Positions 6,972 through 15,924 of a DNA stretch of 64,000 nucleotides are shown piece by piece. This DNA is from Acidiluteibacter sp963716125 (GTDB taxonomy: Bacteria > Bacteroidota > Bacteroidia > Flavobacteriales_E > Vicingaceae). How positions within the stretch are numbered: position 1 is the stretch's first letter; each line of letters starts with the position of its first letter. The translations under genes and the position numbers were made by a program. The notes beneath the pieces are model-generated. The model saw only the letters and a program-made list of their open reading frames with translations. It ran no database searches and was not told the DNA's origin. The stretch spans positions 1,922,001-1,986,000 of the forward strand of contig OY970294.1 of assembly GCA_963716125.1 (NCBI GenBank), in the 5' to 3' direction.

Positions 6972-8552
6972 ATGAAAGATTTTTCCAATTTAATTTCTGC
7001 TATCGAAATGACCAATAAAGTATCGGTGAAGATGGCTGCTTTGGTTAAGTTTTTTGAAGATGCTGCTGAAGATGATAAGCTTTGGGTGGTCGCTTTGTTT
7101 ACCGGTAAAAAACCAAAAAGACCCATTAAAACTACTTTATTAAAACAATGGTGTTTAGAAATTTGCCAAATTCCCGAATGGTTGTTTTTAGAGTCTTATA
7201 GTACTGTAGGTGATTTAGGTGAAACAATTTCACTTTTATTACCACCACCTAATCAGCTGATTGAAAAATCATTGTCAGAATGGATGGAAGATTTGAAAGT
7301 CATTAAAAACAAATCAGATGAAGAGAAAAAGCAATTTGTTTTGATGGCTTGGAATGGTTTGGAACAGCAGGAACGTTTTATTTTTAATAAATTGATTGGT
7401 GGAAGTTTTAGAATAGGCGTTTCAAAGAAAGGTTTGGTCAATGCTTTAGCGAAATATACTGAAAAAGATGCCAACCAAATTATGCATAGTATTAGTGGAA
7501 AATGGGAGTTAAGCGATATAACTTTCAATGAATTAATTTTAGGAGATCATATTAACTACGATAATTCTAAGCCATATCCATTTTGTTTGGCTTATCCATT
7601 AGATCAGGAAGTTGAAGAGCTTGGAAATACTGGAAATTGGCAGGTAGAATACAAATGGGATGGAATAAGAGGGCAAATAATTAAAAGGAATCATGAAATT
7701 TATATATGGTCTAGAGGCGAAGAAATAGTCAGTGATCAATTTCCTGAATTGATGGATACATTTGCTAAAATCAATAGAGATTTTGTAATTGATGGAGAGA
7801 TTATACCTTTAAAAGATGGAAATGTTTTAAAATTTAATGATTTACAGAAACGATTGAATCGAAAAACAATTGGAAAGAAATTATTAGAGGAAGTTCCTGT
7901 TGGTTTTTATGCATACGACTGTTTGGAAATTGATCAACAAGATATTCGTTTGAAATCTTTGAAAGAAAGGAGAGATTTATTAGAGCAACTTCTGACCGAA
8001 ATAAATGGGCGAAATATTTTTAAATCTACTATAATCGACTTCACTCAATGGAATGAATTGGAGGATATAAGAGAAAACTCTCGATCAATAAATAGTGAAG
8101 GTTTGATGTTAAAAAACAAATTATCACCTTACCATGTAGGCAGAAAAAGGGGAGATTGGTGGAAATGGAAAGTAGATCCATTGACAATAGATGCAGTAAT
8201 GATTTATGCTCAAAGAGGTAGCGGTAGAAGAAGTGGATATTACACAGATTATACTTTTGCTGTGAAAAAAGGGGACGAATTAGTAAGTATTGCGAAAGCT
8301 TATTCAGGATTGACAGATAAAGAGATACAGGAAGTGAGCAGATTTGTAAGAAATAATGAGATAGAAAAATTTGGACCAGTTAGAACTGTAAAAGCTGAAT
8401 TAGTTTTTGAATTGGCTTTTGAAGGAATTGCTTTAAGTAATCGGCATAAATCGGGTGTAGCGCTAAGGTTTCCAAGAATTAAAAGATGGAGAAAGGATAA
8501 AACCGTAGCTGATATTGATACCATTGAAAGTGTAAAAGCACTAATTAATTAA
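6972..8552 (+). CDS. ATP-dependent DNA ligase
   Basis: 526 residues with an N-terminal DNA-binding helical domain (about 1-190), then the adenylation domain. Motif I is EYKWDGIRG, with the AMP-accepting lysine at about residue 228. Motif III is FVIDGEIIPL, motif IV is SEGLMLKNKLSPY, and the OB-fold carries WWKWKVDPLTIDAVMI. It seals nicks using ATP, distinct from the essential NAD-dependent LigA of bacteria. It belongs to the ligase group that travels with an Lhr-like helicase, an exonuclease and a metallophosphoesterase, and sits second in that operon, 5 bp before the helicase gene. It probably acts in DNA-damage repair. Confidence 0.93.
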   Translation: MKDFSNLISAIEMTNKVSVKMAALVKFFEDAAEDDKLWVVALFTGKKPKRPIKTTLLKQWCLEICQIPEWLFLESYSTVGDLGETISLLLPPPNQLIEKSLSEWMEDLKVIKNKSDEEKKQFVLMAWNGLEQQERFIFNKLIGGSFRIGVSKKGLVNALAKYTEKDANQIMHSISGKWELSDITFNELILGDHINYDNSKPYPFCLAYPLDQEVEELGNTGNWQVEYKWDGIRGQIIKRNHEIYIWSRGEEIVSDQFPELMDTFAKINRDFVIDGEIIPLKDGNVLKFNDLQKRLNRKTIGKKLLEEVPVGFYAYDCLEIDQQDIRLKSLKERRDLLEQLLTEINGRNIFKSTIIDFTQWNELEDIRENSRSINSEGLMLKNKLSPYHVGRKRGDWWKWKVDPLTIDAVMIYAQRGSGRRSGYYTDYTFAVKKGDELVSIAKAYSGLTDKEIQEVSRFVRNNEIEKFGPVRTVKAELVFELAFEGIALSNRHKSGVALRFPRIKRWRKDKTVADIDTIESVKALIN

Positions 8553-8556
8553 AATT

Positions 8557-10995
8557 ATGCCTATTAAAGATACTGAAGGTTATCAAATCATACATAATTG
8601 GATGCTTGAAAAAGGAATTGAACCATTTCCTTTTCAAATTCAAACTTGGAATAAATACCAAAATGGATACAGTGGATTAGTGATTGCGCCAACAGGTTTT
8701 GGGAAGACTTTTTCTGTTTTTTTAGCCGTAATTATTAATTATTTAAATCATCCTGAGAAATATAAAGCTGGGCTTAAGTTAATTTGGATTTCTCCATTAA
8801 GGTCTTTGGCTAAGGATTTACAAAGAGCTATGCAAGAGGCTATTGATGAAATAGGTTTGGATTGGGTAATTGGTTTAAGAAATGGAGATACACCCCAAAA
8901 AGTAAAACAGCAACAAAATAGAAGAATGCCTGATGTTTTGATTGTTACTCCTGAAACTTTGCATCTTCTATTTGCGACAAAAAACAATTCTAAATTTTTT
9001 AAAAATCTGAAATGTATCGCGGTAGACGAATGGCATGAATTGATGAGCAGCAAAAGAGGTGTCTTAACTGAATTGGCTATTGCCCAATTAAAATCATTTC
9101 AAAAAAACTTAAAAATATGGGGCATTACAGCTACCATAGGAAATTTAAAAACTGCTGAGAAAGTTTTAATTCCTTATGATATCAAGAAAGTTACTATCAG
9201 CGCAAAATTGAAAAGAATAACGATTATTACATCCATATTACCTGATAGTGTAGATGTTTTGCCGTGGGCTGGTCATTTAGGTGGTAAAATGATTGACAAA
9301 ATAGTGCCCATCATTCATCAGCATCAAACCACTTTGATTTTTACCAATACTAGAAGTCAATCAGAACTTTGGTACCAATTATTGTTAGCGGCTGCACCCG
9401 AATTGGCAGGATTAATAGCCATTCATCATGGTTCTATCGATAAAGAATTGAGACTATGGATAGAAGAAAGTTTGAGTACTGGCAAGCTTAAAGCTGTCAT
9501 TGCTACATCATCATTAGACTTAGGTGTAGATTTTAAACCTGTGGATGCTGTTATTCAGATAGGTTCTGTCAAAGGTGTCGCTCGTTTTATGCAAAGAGCG
9601 GGAAGAAGTGGGCATTCACCATCTGAAATTTCTAAAATATATTTTGTGCCCACACATATTTTAGAATTAATTGAAATAGCTGCTGTAAAAGAAGCTGTTA
9701 AAAATAATGCAATTGAAAAACGAATCCCTTTGGTTTTAACTTTTGATGTGTTGATTCAATTTATGGTCACTTTAGCTGTAGGTGAAGGATTTAAGGAAAG
9801 AGAATTAAAGAATATTTGCCTGCAAACACATGCTTTTAATAGTATGACTGACGATGAATGGAATTGGGCTATTCAATTTATTACTCAAGGTGGTGAGGCC
9901 TTGCACAATTATGAAGAATACCATAAAGTGGTGGTGGAGGAAGGTCTCTACAAAGTTACCAATAGGCGCACCGCTATGATGCACCGCATGAATATTGGAG
10001 TGATTGTTAGCGATGTGATGCTAAAAGTTAAGTTTTTTAGTGGTGGTTATATCGGAATGGTTGAAGAATATTTCGTTTCCAAAATGAATCCTGGTGAAAA
10101 ATTTATTTTATCAGGTAGAGTATTAGAGTTAGTAAAAGTGAAAGATGCTCTGGTAATTGTAAAATTATCAAAAGGAAAAGCGATTACACCTTCCTATTTA
10201 GGTGGTAGATTGCCGTTATCTTCTGATTTGAGTCACTACATGAGAGTGAAGCTTTCTGACGCATTAGATGCTAGTACTAAAGAAAGAGAATTGCGATTTT
10301 TACATCCATTATTGAGTCAACAGAATAAGAAATCTTATATACCCAAAGTGGGTGAATTTTTAATTGAAGAAATTAACTCAAAAGAGGGTTTTCATTTGTT
10401 TATTTATCCATTTGAAGGTCGTTTGATACATGAAATTTTTGCTTCATTAGTAGCTTATCGCATCAGTAAAATTAAACCTATTTCTTTTACAATTGCCATG
10501 AATGATTATGGTTTTGAATTGTTAAGTGATCAAAAAATTCCTGTTGATGAAAAAAATATACATCAAATACTTAGTAATGAAAATTTAATGCGTGATATTA
10601 CTGCGAGTGTCAATGCTACCGAAATGGCAAGCCGTAAATTTAGAGATATTGCTGTAATTTCGGGTTTGGTGATTCAAAATGTATATGGAATGAGCAAAAA
10701 CTACAAAAGTTTACAAAGTTCTTCTAATTTGATTTTTAAAGTGTTTGATAATTATGAGCCTAATAGTTTGCTACTAAAACAAGCTTATTCTGAAGTCTTT
10801 AATCAGCAGTTTGATGAGTACAGACTTCATCAGGCTTTTGAAAGAATTTCTAAAAGTAAAATTCTTTTTAAACAGACCAATTCATTCACTCCATTGAGTT
10901 TTCCAATAAAAGTAGATAGTTTGAGAGCCTCCATGAGTAATGAAAATTTAGAAAAAAGAATTCAAAAAATGTTGAAACGGAATGGACAAGTGTAA
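8557..10995 (+). CDS. Ligase-associated DEXH-box helicase (Lhr-like)
   Basis: 812 residues. Walker A is APTGFGKT (about 44-51), motif II is VDEWHEL (a DExH box), motif III is GITATIG, and motif VI is RFMQRAGRSGHS. After the two RecA domains comes the winged-helix plus Lhr-type C-terminal region (GEKFILSGRVLELVKVKD). The length of about 810 fits the Lhr core without the long E. coli C-terminal extension and matches family TIGR04121. It is a 3'-to-5' translocating helicase expected to unwind damaged DNA or RNA-DNA hybrids for its operon partners. Start and stop are tightly packed between ligase and PdeM. Confidence 0.92.
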   Translation: MPIKDTEGYQIIHNWMLEKGIEPFPFQIQTWNKYQNGYSGLVIAPTGFGKTFSVFLAVIINYLNHPEKYKAGLKLIWISPLRSLAKDLQRAMQEAIDEIGLDWVIGLRNGDTPQKVKQQQNRRMPDVLIVTPETLHLLFATKNNSKFFKNLKCIAVDEWHELMSSKRGVLTELAIAQLKSFQKNLKIWGITATIGNLKTAEKVLIPYDIKKVTISAKLKRITIITSILPDSVDVLPWAGHLGGKMIDKIVPIIHQHQTTLIFTNTRSQSELWYQLLLAAAPELAGLIAIHHGSIDKELRLWIEESLSTGKLKAVIATSSLDLGVDFKPVDAVIQIGSVKGVARFMQRAGRSGHSPSEISKIYFVPTHILELIEIAAVKEAVKNNAIEKRIPLVLTFDVLIQFMVTLAVGEGFKERELKNICLQTHAFNSMTDDEWNWAIQFITQGGEALHNYEEYHKVVVEEGLYKVTNRRTAMMHRMNIGVIVSDVMLKVKFFSGGYIGMVEEYFVSKMNPGEKFILSGRVLELVKVKDALVIVKLSKGKAITPSYLGGRLPLSSDLSHYMRVKLSDALDASTKERELRFLHPLLSQQNKKSYIPKVGEFLIEEINSKEGFHLFIYPFEGRLIHEIFASLVAYRISKIKPISFTIAMNDYGFELLSDQKIPVDEKNIHQILSNENLMRDITASVNATEMASRKFRDIAVISGLVIQNVYGMSKNYKSLQSSSNLIFKVFDNYEPNSLLLKQAYSEVFNQQFDEYRLHQAFERISKSKILFKQTNSFTPLSFPIKVDSLRASMSNENLEKRIQKMLKRNGQV

Positions 10996-11030
10996 CAATG
11001 AATTAAAAATAATTCAACTAATTTTGTCGA

Positions 11031-11672
11031 ATGCTCATACAAAAGGAAATTAAATTTGCAAATTCTACTTTGATTCTTACCAATAAAAGAGCTATTTATC
11101 ATGCAGATACAAAAAGTTTAATACTTTCAGATCTTCATTTGGGAAAAGCTACTCACTTCCGAAAAAATGGCATTCCTATTTCTAATAACATTGTATTAAA
11201 TGATTTGAATAGATTAGCTGAATTGATTGAATTCTTTAAACCGATTCAAGTAGTTGTAGCAGGCGATTTTTTTCATGCAGCAGCCAATGGTGAAATTGAT
11301 TTGTTTAAAAATTGGAGAAAAAATTACAACACCATTGATTTCATCTTAGTTAAAGGCAACCATGATCGACTAAATTTAGAAGTTTATCAAGAAATTGGAA
11401 TTGAATTAATCAAAGATAAGTTGAATTTGAATGATTTTATCATCACCCATATTCCTAAAATTAAACCTATTGATTTTGAAATATGCGGACATATACATCC
11501 TGAAGTAGCGATAAAAGGTATTGGAAAGCAAAAGCTCAAATTGCCTTGTTATGTGATTAATGAGAAACAGATTATCTTGGCAGCATTTTCAGAGTTTACA
11601 GGATTAGATACCTCTTTTAGTAAGGTAGGTAACGTTTATGCTTTTTCAGATGATTTTATTATTGAAATATAG
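11031..11672 (+). CDS. pdeM: Ligase-associated endonuclease PdeM (metallophosphoesterase)
   Basis: 213 residues with the full calcineurin-like motif series: SDLHLGK (about 33-39), AGDFFH, KGNHDR, THIPK and CGHIHP, which build a dinuclear metal site. This is the TIGR04123 family, shown in Pseudomonas putida (MPE) to be a Mn-dependent phosphodiesterase/endonuclease. It closes the four-gene repair cluster and starts 35 bp after the helicase. A TAATTTTG -7-like box at 11019-11026 ends only 4 bp before the ATG, so an extra leaderless transcript is possible but unproven. Confidence 0.9.
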   Translation: MLIQKEIKFANSTLILTNKRAIYHADTKSLILSDLHLGKATHFRKNGIPISNNIVLNDLNRLAELIEFFKPIQVVVAGDFFHAAANGEIDLFKNWRKNYNTIDFILVKGNHDRLNLEVYQEIGIELIKDKLNLNDFIITHIPKIKPIDFEICGHIHPEVAIKGIGKQKLKLPCYVINEKQIILAAFSEFTGLDTSFSKVGNVYAFSDDFIIEI

Positions 11673-11885
11673 GTTCAAATTTTAAAAATGATATCTTTTA
11701 ATTCAATGTCAATAAGATTAGAGTATTGTTATTTAAATTCTACAACTAAGGAATAAATTCAACAAATATTGATTTTCAAAGAATTTATTGGTTGGTAAAA
11801 CATTTTTTATTAATGAATTACAATTTGGAAGTTCGGCATAGAATTTAAGCTTTTATTAGTTATTAACCCATTAAATTCAATTATT

Positions 11886-12260
11886 ATGAAAACTTTAAAG
11901 ATTGCATTATTATGTTTTGGCTTAATTGCATTTGTTTCATGCAGTGATCCAAAAAAGGATGTAAAAGATGGAGAAATTATTAATTCTGCCAATAATTCTA
12001 TCAACAACAGCAAGCATGATAAAAGCTTGCATATGGACGAAATGGAAACCTCCGATCAAATGTACAAACTGTATAATGAATTAAATATGAGTGAAAATCA
12101 AATACAGGATTTTGTGAAAAAGCACAAAAATAGAGTAGGAGATTTAAGAAATGTTGAAAATGGTGTTGTAGATAAAAATAAATTGGAAGAGCTTAAAGAT
12201 AAAACGTTTAAAGATGTCTTAACTGAAGAGCAGTGGGAGAAATATCAAGAACTTAAATAA
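11886..12260 (+). CDS. Small lipoprotein, function unknown
   Basis: 124 residues. The signal peptide MKTLKIALLCFGLIAFVSCS ends in a lipobox with the acylated cysteine at about 19, so the protein is anchored in a membrane after export. The mature part is charged and helical (MYKLYNELNMSENQIQDFVKKHKN and LTEEQWEKYQELK), reminiscent of Spy/CpxP-like helical periplasmic proteins, but I cannot assign a family. It converges on the DUF5362 gene, with a large hairpin between them. Confidence 0.7.
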   Translation: MKTLKIALLCFGLIAFVSCSDPKKDVKDGEIINSANNSINNSKHDKSLHMDEMETSDQMYKLYNELNMSENQIQDFVKKHKNRVGDLRNVENGVVDKNKLEELKDKTFKDVLTEEQWEKYQELK

Positions 12261-12274
12261 TTTTTAAAACATAT

Positions 12275-12337
12275 TTTGAAATTAAAATCGCTGAATTGAA
12301 AAATCAATTACTGTTATGGCGACTTTAATTTCAAAAT
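12275..12337. terminator. Bidirectional hairpin between convergent genes
   Basis: Arms 12275-12292 (TTTTGAAATTAAAATCGC) and 12320-12337 (its complement with one mismatch) sit between the two convergent stop codons at 12260 and 12355. There is a short T-run after the right arm and an A-run before the left one. Confidence 0.6.
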
Positions 12338-12354
12338 TTTTGTTGATTGCTTAT

Positions 12355-12822
12355 TTACATAATTGCAGCTGCAGCAACTGACCAAAAAATAAGCATCAAA
12401 ATATAAAATGAGATCATCACTATGGTAAAAATTCCTAGAAATTTATAGTGCGACTTTAAATATTCAAAAGATGACTCTAAGGTGGTATTATCTTCATGAG
12501 CAAAAGCCCTTTTCAATTTTGAAGAAAATTGATATAAGTAATACACAGGGAAAAAATAAATCAAAGCTAATATTAAATAAATCCCACTTAGAAAGAAAGT
12601 TGGGAAAGGCATTGCTTGATTGTAATTTGGGATCATTGAGAAAATAGAACCGATAAAAAAGCTGGCTAAAACCATCAATCCAATTCCAATAAAACCAATT
12701 ATTGAAATAAAATTACTCCATTTGGCAGTTTCTCTTAAGAAAATTTTTGAAGATGGTGATAACATTAAATTTGATTCGTTTGCTTGCCCAAGATTTGAGC
12801 TGTAAGTTGTTTCATTTTCCAT
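12355..12822 (-). CDS. DUF5362-type inner-membrane protein
   Basis: 155 residues with three to four hydrophobic segments (FISIIGFIGIGLMVLASFFI, FFLSGIYLILALIYFFPVYY and FLGIFTIVMISFYILMLIFW) joined by a basic amphipathic loop YQFSSKLKRAFAHEDNTTLE. This fits DUF5362, a Bacteroidota membrane family of unknown function. The soluble N-terminus (MENETTYSSNLGQANESNL) matters because a decayed copy of exactly this region lies at 13499-13551, marking the edge of a local duplication. Confidence 0.75.
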   Translation of the reverse strand: MENETTYSSNLGQANESNLMLSPSSKIFLRETAKWSNFISIIGFIGIGLMVLASFFIGSIFSMIPNYNQAMPFPTFFLSGIYLILALIYFFPVYYLYQFSSKLKRAFAHEDNTTLESSFEYLKSHYKFLGIFTIVMISFYILMLIFWSVAAAAIM

Positions 12823-12908
12823 AAGTTAATTTTTAATTTGGTTTTTAGTTACGATAAAGTTGAGCAATTTACAAAAAAATGAAATGAATAACAATTTTCC
12901 ATAAAAAA

Positions 12909-12936
12909 AAGCCATGTTGATTGTTCAACACGGCTT
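12909..12936 (-). terminator. Terminator of the first duplicated lipoprotein gene
   Basis: AAGCCATGTTGA pairs with TCAACACGGCTT around a short loop (one G-T pair). The A-run on the plus strand at 12903-12910 gives a T-tract on the transcribed strand, directly after the stop of the 12958-13446 gene. Confidence 0.8.
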
Positions 12937-12957
12937 CAATAATTAAAAATTGATAGA

Positions 12958-13446
12958 CTACTGCTTAGTAAAGGTGGTTGTTTCAATTAAAATGTCATTA
13001 TTGCCATCATTATCAAAATCATCAACTTCAGTTGATTCTAATTTTAATGTTGTACCATTATTAATTTTGATATCAAAAACAATAACATCACCATTATCAT
13101 CATACCTTAATTGTTTATCGTTTGACACTAATGACCAAGTAAATGATGTTTGTTGAGGATCAGTAGGAACACATTTAGTAGGACCTTCATCAAAAGTTCC
13201 TGATAAATCGTCTAGAAATCTAGTTATGTCATCTTTATCACATGCATCTATATCAGCATAAGTCATAAATGGTGTACCATTTAATGATGCGTTATAATCG
13301 GTCATTTTAAAATCCTTGTTAGTGATTTTTGACTTTTCTGTTCCCGCTGGCGCTGAATCCTTATTATCCTCTTTTTTACAAGAAGAAATGGTCAAAAATG
13401 AAATACTAATAAATAGTAAAGCTGATATTTTAAAAAAAATTTTCAT
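12958..13446 (-). CDS. Lipoprotein, tandem paralogue A
   Basis: 162 residues. The signal peptide and lipobox LLTISSCKKEDNKDS put the lipid-modified Cys at about 23. The mature domain has conserved YADIDACDKDDITRFLDDL, GPTKCVPTDPQQTSF and NGTTLKLE, with two further cysteines that could form a disulfide. It is clearly a paralogue of the 13701-14189 product across its full length, including the signal. The fold resembles lipocalin-like or DUF5004-like Bacteroidota lipoproteins, but I cannot confirm this. The end is acidic and Asn-rich (FDNDGNNDILIETTT). Confidence 0.78.
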   Translation of the reverse strand: MKIFFKISALLFISISFLTISSCKKEDNKDSAPAGTEKSKITNKDFKMTDYNASLNGTPFMTYADIDACDKDDITRFLDDLSGTFDEGPTKCVPTDPQQTSFTWSLVSNDKQLRYDDNGDVIVFDIKINNGTTLKLESTEVDDFDNDGNNDILIETTTFTKQ

Positions 13447-13498
13447 AATTTTTAATTTAAGTTATGAATGTAAATATAAAAAAATTTATAATATAAAA

Positions 13499-13551
13499 TT
13501 TGGTTCGTTGGCTTGCACAAGATTTGAGCTGTAAGTTGTTTTATTTTTAAT
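13499..13551 (-). pseudogene. Fossil N-terminus of the DUF5362 gene inside the duplication
   Basis: On the minus strand this reads IKNKTTYSSNLVQANEPN, matching MENETTYSSNLGQANESN of the intact gene. The start codon has become ATT and the frame is abandoned after about 18 codons. The similarity continues into the upstream leader (GGTTAATTTTTAATTTGGT, then AAGTTGAGCAATTTACA). It marks the end of the duplicated segment. Confidence 0.8.
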
Positions 13552-13653
13552 AACCGAACTCAGGTTAATAGGTTAATTTTTAATTTGGTATTTAGTTATG
13601 TTTAAGTTGAGCAATTTACAATAAACTTAAATAGTTCGCCTTATTTCAAAAAA

Positions 13654-13683
13654 AAAGCTGTTTCATCTAACTGAAACAGCTTT
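13654..13683 (-). terminator. Terminator of the second duplicated lipoprotein gene
   Basis: AAAGCTGTTTC (13654-13664) pairs perfectly with GAAACAGCTTT (13673-13683). The A-run upstream on the plus strand is the T-tract for the minus-strand transcript. Confidence 0.82.
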
Positions 13684-13700
13684 AAAATACATGTTTTGTA

Positions 13701-14189
13701 TTATTGTTTTGTGTATGTAAATGTGATTACTATATTATCAATAATACTATCGTTATCAAAGTATCCAGTTTCTATTTGCTCTAACTTTAATGTTGTGCCA
13801 TTATTGATTTTTATATCTAATACACTAATATCACCATTATCATCAATTCTCAATTGAGTATCATTAGTGACCAATGACCAAACAAATGAAGTTTGTTGTG
13901 GATCTGCAGGATCACATTTAGTAGGTCCTTCATCAATAGTTCCAGTTAAATCATCCATAAATTTTGTTAGATTGTCTACTTCACAAGCATCTAAATCGGC
14001 ATAACTTAAAACAGTTATAGTATTTACAGACAAATTTGCATCTGTTAATTTAAAATCCTTGTTGGTTAATTTGGCTTTGGTTGTAGCGGCAGGCTTCGAG
14101 TCTTTATTATCCTCTTTTTTACAAGAAGAAATGGTTAATAATGAAATACTAATAAAGAGTAAAGCTGAAGTTTTAAAAATATTTTTCAT
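13701..14189 (-). CDS. Lipoprotein, tandem paralogue B
   Basis: 162 residues with lipobox LLTISSCKKEDNKDS and the same layout as paralogue A: YADLDACEVDNLTKFMDDL, GPTKCDPADPQQTSF and NGTTLKLEQIE. The two differ most in the middle (LSVNTITVLS against ASLNGTPFMT) and at the C-terminus, so they have diverged after duplication rather than arising recently. It is exported and lipid anchored, with unknown function. Each copy keeps its own terminator and leader, so they are separate transcription units. Confidence 0.78.
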   Translation of the reverse strand: MKNIFKTSALLFISISLLTISSCKKEDNKDSKPAATTKAKLTNKDFKLTDANLSVNTITVLSYADLDACEVDNLTKFMDDLTGTIDEGPTKCDPADPQQTSFVWSLVTNDTQLRIDDNGDISVLDIKINNGTTLKLEQIETGYFDNDSIIDNIVITFTYTKQ

Positions 14190-14261
14190 GTTTTTTTATT
14201 TAAGTTATGGATGTAAATATAAATCATTTTTTAATATAAATTTAAAATTTTAAATGTTTGA

Positions 14262-15422
14262 TTATTTTATCTGAATACTATCTGCCACAGCTTTAGCTTT
14301 CTTTCTCAATTCATCCATATCCGATCCTAATTTATCATAAGCTATTCCTATGCCCATTCTTCTGAATAATCGAGTGATAGGTTTTCCAAATATCCTAAAG
14401 TCAGCTTTTTTAAATTTTGCAGCATTTTCTAAACCAATATATTCAGGTGATTTTTCCTCGTCTTTTTCAAAAAGAATTACAGCATTAGCAGCATATCTTT
14501 CTAAAGTTATTTCAGGAATTTCTAACCCTAAAACGGCTCTAGCGTGCAATTCAAATTCACTAAAATTTTGAGATCCTCCTAAAGTTACCATTCCAGTATC
14601 ATGTGGCCGTGGAGATAACTCTGAAAAATAAACATCATCACCTAAGAAAAACTCTACTCCCCAAATTCCTGCTCCTTTCAATTCTTTGGTAATTTTTGCT
14701 GCCACTTCTTGAGCTTTGGCTAGCATTTTTGGATTGATTTCAGCAGGTTGCCAACTTTCCATATAGTCTCCTCTTTCTTGTCTATGACCTATGGGTGGAC
14801 AAAATAGGGTAGTGCCATTCTTTTGTGTTACGGTCAATAAGGTAATCTCAGAATCAAAATCAATAAATGCTTCTACAATTACTTCCAAAGATTTACTTCT
14901 CCCTTTGGTTAAGGCTATTTCCCAAGCTTTCTCAATATCTACTTCTGTTTTAATAACTGATTGCCCTTTTCCAGAGGAGGACATCAAAGGTTTAACAACA
15001 CAAGGCATTCCAATTTCCATTACAGCTTTTTTTAACTCTTCCAATGAAGTAGCATAACGATAATCAGCTGTTTTAATCCTTAATTCTTTAGCTGCCAAAT
15101 CTCTAATTTTTTTACGATCCATTGTATAGTTGGCAGCTTTGGCAGAAGGAACAACTTGAATTCCTTCTTTTTCAAAATCGTAAAAAAGTTCGGTTTTAAT
15201 GGCTTCTATTTCAGGTACTATTATATTAGGTTGATGTTTTTTTACAATTGCTTTTAAATCATCTCCATTCAACATATCAATGACTTCAAAAGCATCTGCC
15301 ACTTGCATAGCTGGTGCATTTCCATAAGAATCAACTGCTACAACAGTTTGTCCATAGCGCTTGGCAGCTATTGTAAATTCCTTTCCCAATTCCCCTGATC
15401 CTAGGAGCATAATTTTTTTCAT
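14262..15422 (-). CDS. purT: Formate-dependent GAR transformylase PurT
   Basis: 386 residues, close to the 392 of E. coli PurT. An N-terminal Rossmann-like domain (MLLGSGELGKEFTIAAKRYG) is followed by an ATP-grasp domain with MPCVVKPLMSSSGKGQSV, the Mg-binding GVEFFLGDDVYFSELSPRPH and the TGMVTLGGSQNFSEFELHAR signature. It uses ATP and formate to formylate glycinamide ribonucleotide in the third step of purine synthesis, replacing folate-dependent PurN. It is divergent from the CoA-binding gene, with 70 bp between the starts. Confidence 0.95.
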   Translation of the reverse strand: MKKIMLLGSGELGKEFTIAAKRYGQTVVAVDSYGNAPAMQVADAFEVIDMLNGDDLKAIVKKHQPNIIVPEIEAIKTELFYDFEKEGIQVVPSAKAANYTMDRKKIRDLAAKELRIKTADYRYATSLEELKKAVMEIGMPCVVKPLMSSSGKGQSVIKTEVDIEKAWEIALTKGRSKSLEVIVEAFIDFDSEITLLTVTQKNGTTLFCPPIGHRQERGDYMESWQPAEINPKMLAKAQEVAAKITKELKGAGIWGVEFFLGDDVYFSELSPRPHDTGMVTLGGSQNFSEFELHARAVLGLEIPEITLERYAANAVILFEKDEEKSPEYIGLENAAKFKKADFRIFGKPITRLFRRMGIGIAYDKLGSDMDELRKKAKAVADSIQIK

Positions 15423-15480
15423 ACTTCTGTAATTTTTGTTAAAGTTAATAAAGACAGTATAATTACACCAACTCTATTGT

Positions 15481-15488
15481 TAAATTTG
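15481..15488 (+). promoter_or_regulatory. -7 box close to the CoA-binding gene start
   Basis: TAAATTTG fits the Bacteroidota -7 consensus TAnnTTTG and ends 4 bp before the ATG at 15493. If used, the mRNA would have almost no 5' leader. Confidence 0.4.
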
Positions 15489-15492
15489 TTGC

Positions 15493-15867
15493 ATGGCTGC
15501 TGAAACAAAAAAAACAATGGTATTGGGTGCCTCCAATAATCCTTCAAGATATTCTTATAAATGTGTACATCGTTTGCAAAGTTTTGGGCACGAAGTGGTT
15601 CCTGTAGGAATTAAGAAGGGAGAAGTAGGTGGAATAACTATTATTAATGAGAAAAAGGAAATTAAAAATATTGATACAGTTACGATGTATTTGAGTGCAG
15701 CTAATCAAAAAGAGTATTACACTTATTTACTAGATATTATTTCTCCCAAGCGTATCATATTTAATCCTGGTGCCGAAAATGAAGATTTAGCGAGCATAGC
15801 ACAGCAAAAAGGAATAGAAGTAGAGGAAGCTTGTACATTGGTGATGTTAGCTACAGATCAATTCTAA
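15493..15867 (+). CDS. CoA-binding domain protein
   Basis: 124 residues, the usual size for a stand-alone CoA_binding (YccU-like) Rossmann domain. The N-terminal KTMVLGASNNPSRYSYKCVHRL is the nucleotide-binding turn, followed by EVVPVGIKKGEVGGI, IDTVTMYLSA and IIFNPGAENEDL. It is related to the N-terminal domain of succinyl-CoA synthetase alpha. Cytoplasmic. The physiological role of these single-domain proteins is unclear. Confidence 0.85.
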   Translation: MAAETKKTMVLGASNNPSRYSYKCVHRLQSFGHEVVPVGIKKGEVGGITIINEKKEIKNIDTVTMYLSAANQKEYYTYLLDIISPKRIIFNPGAENEDLASIAQQKGIEVEEACTLVMLATDQF

Positions 15868-15924
15868 AATTAGAAACTTTTTTATCACTAAAACGTACAA
15901 TTGAAGCATACCGAAAAAAATAAA

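Noticed and set aside
12958..14189. Recent identical gene duplication of the two lipoproteins.
   Set aside because: The copies differ clearly in the middle and at the end, so the event is not recent.
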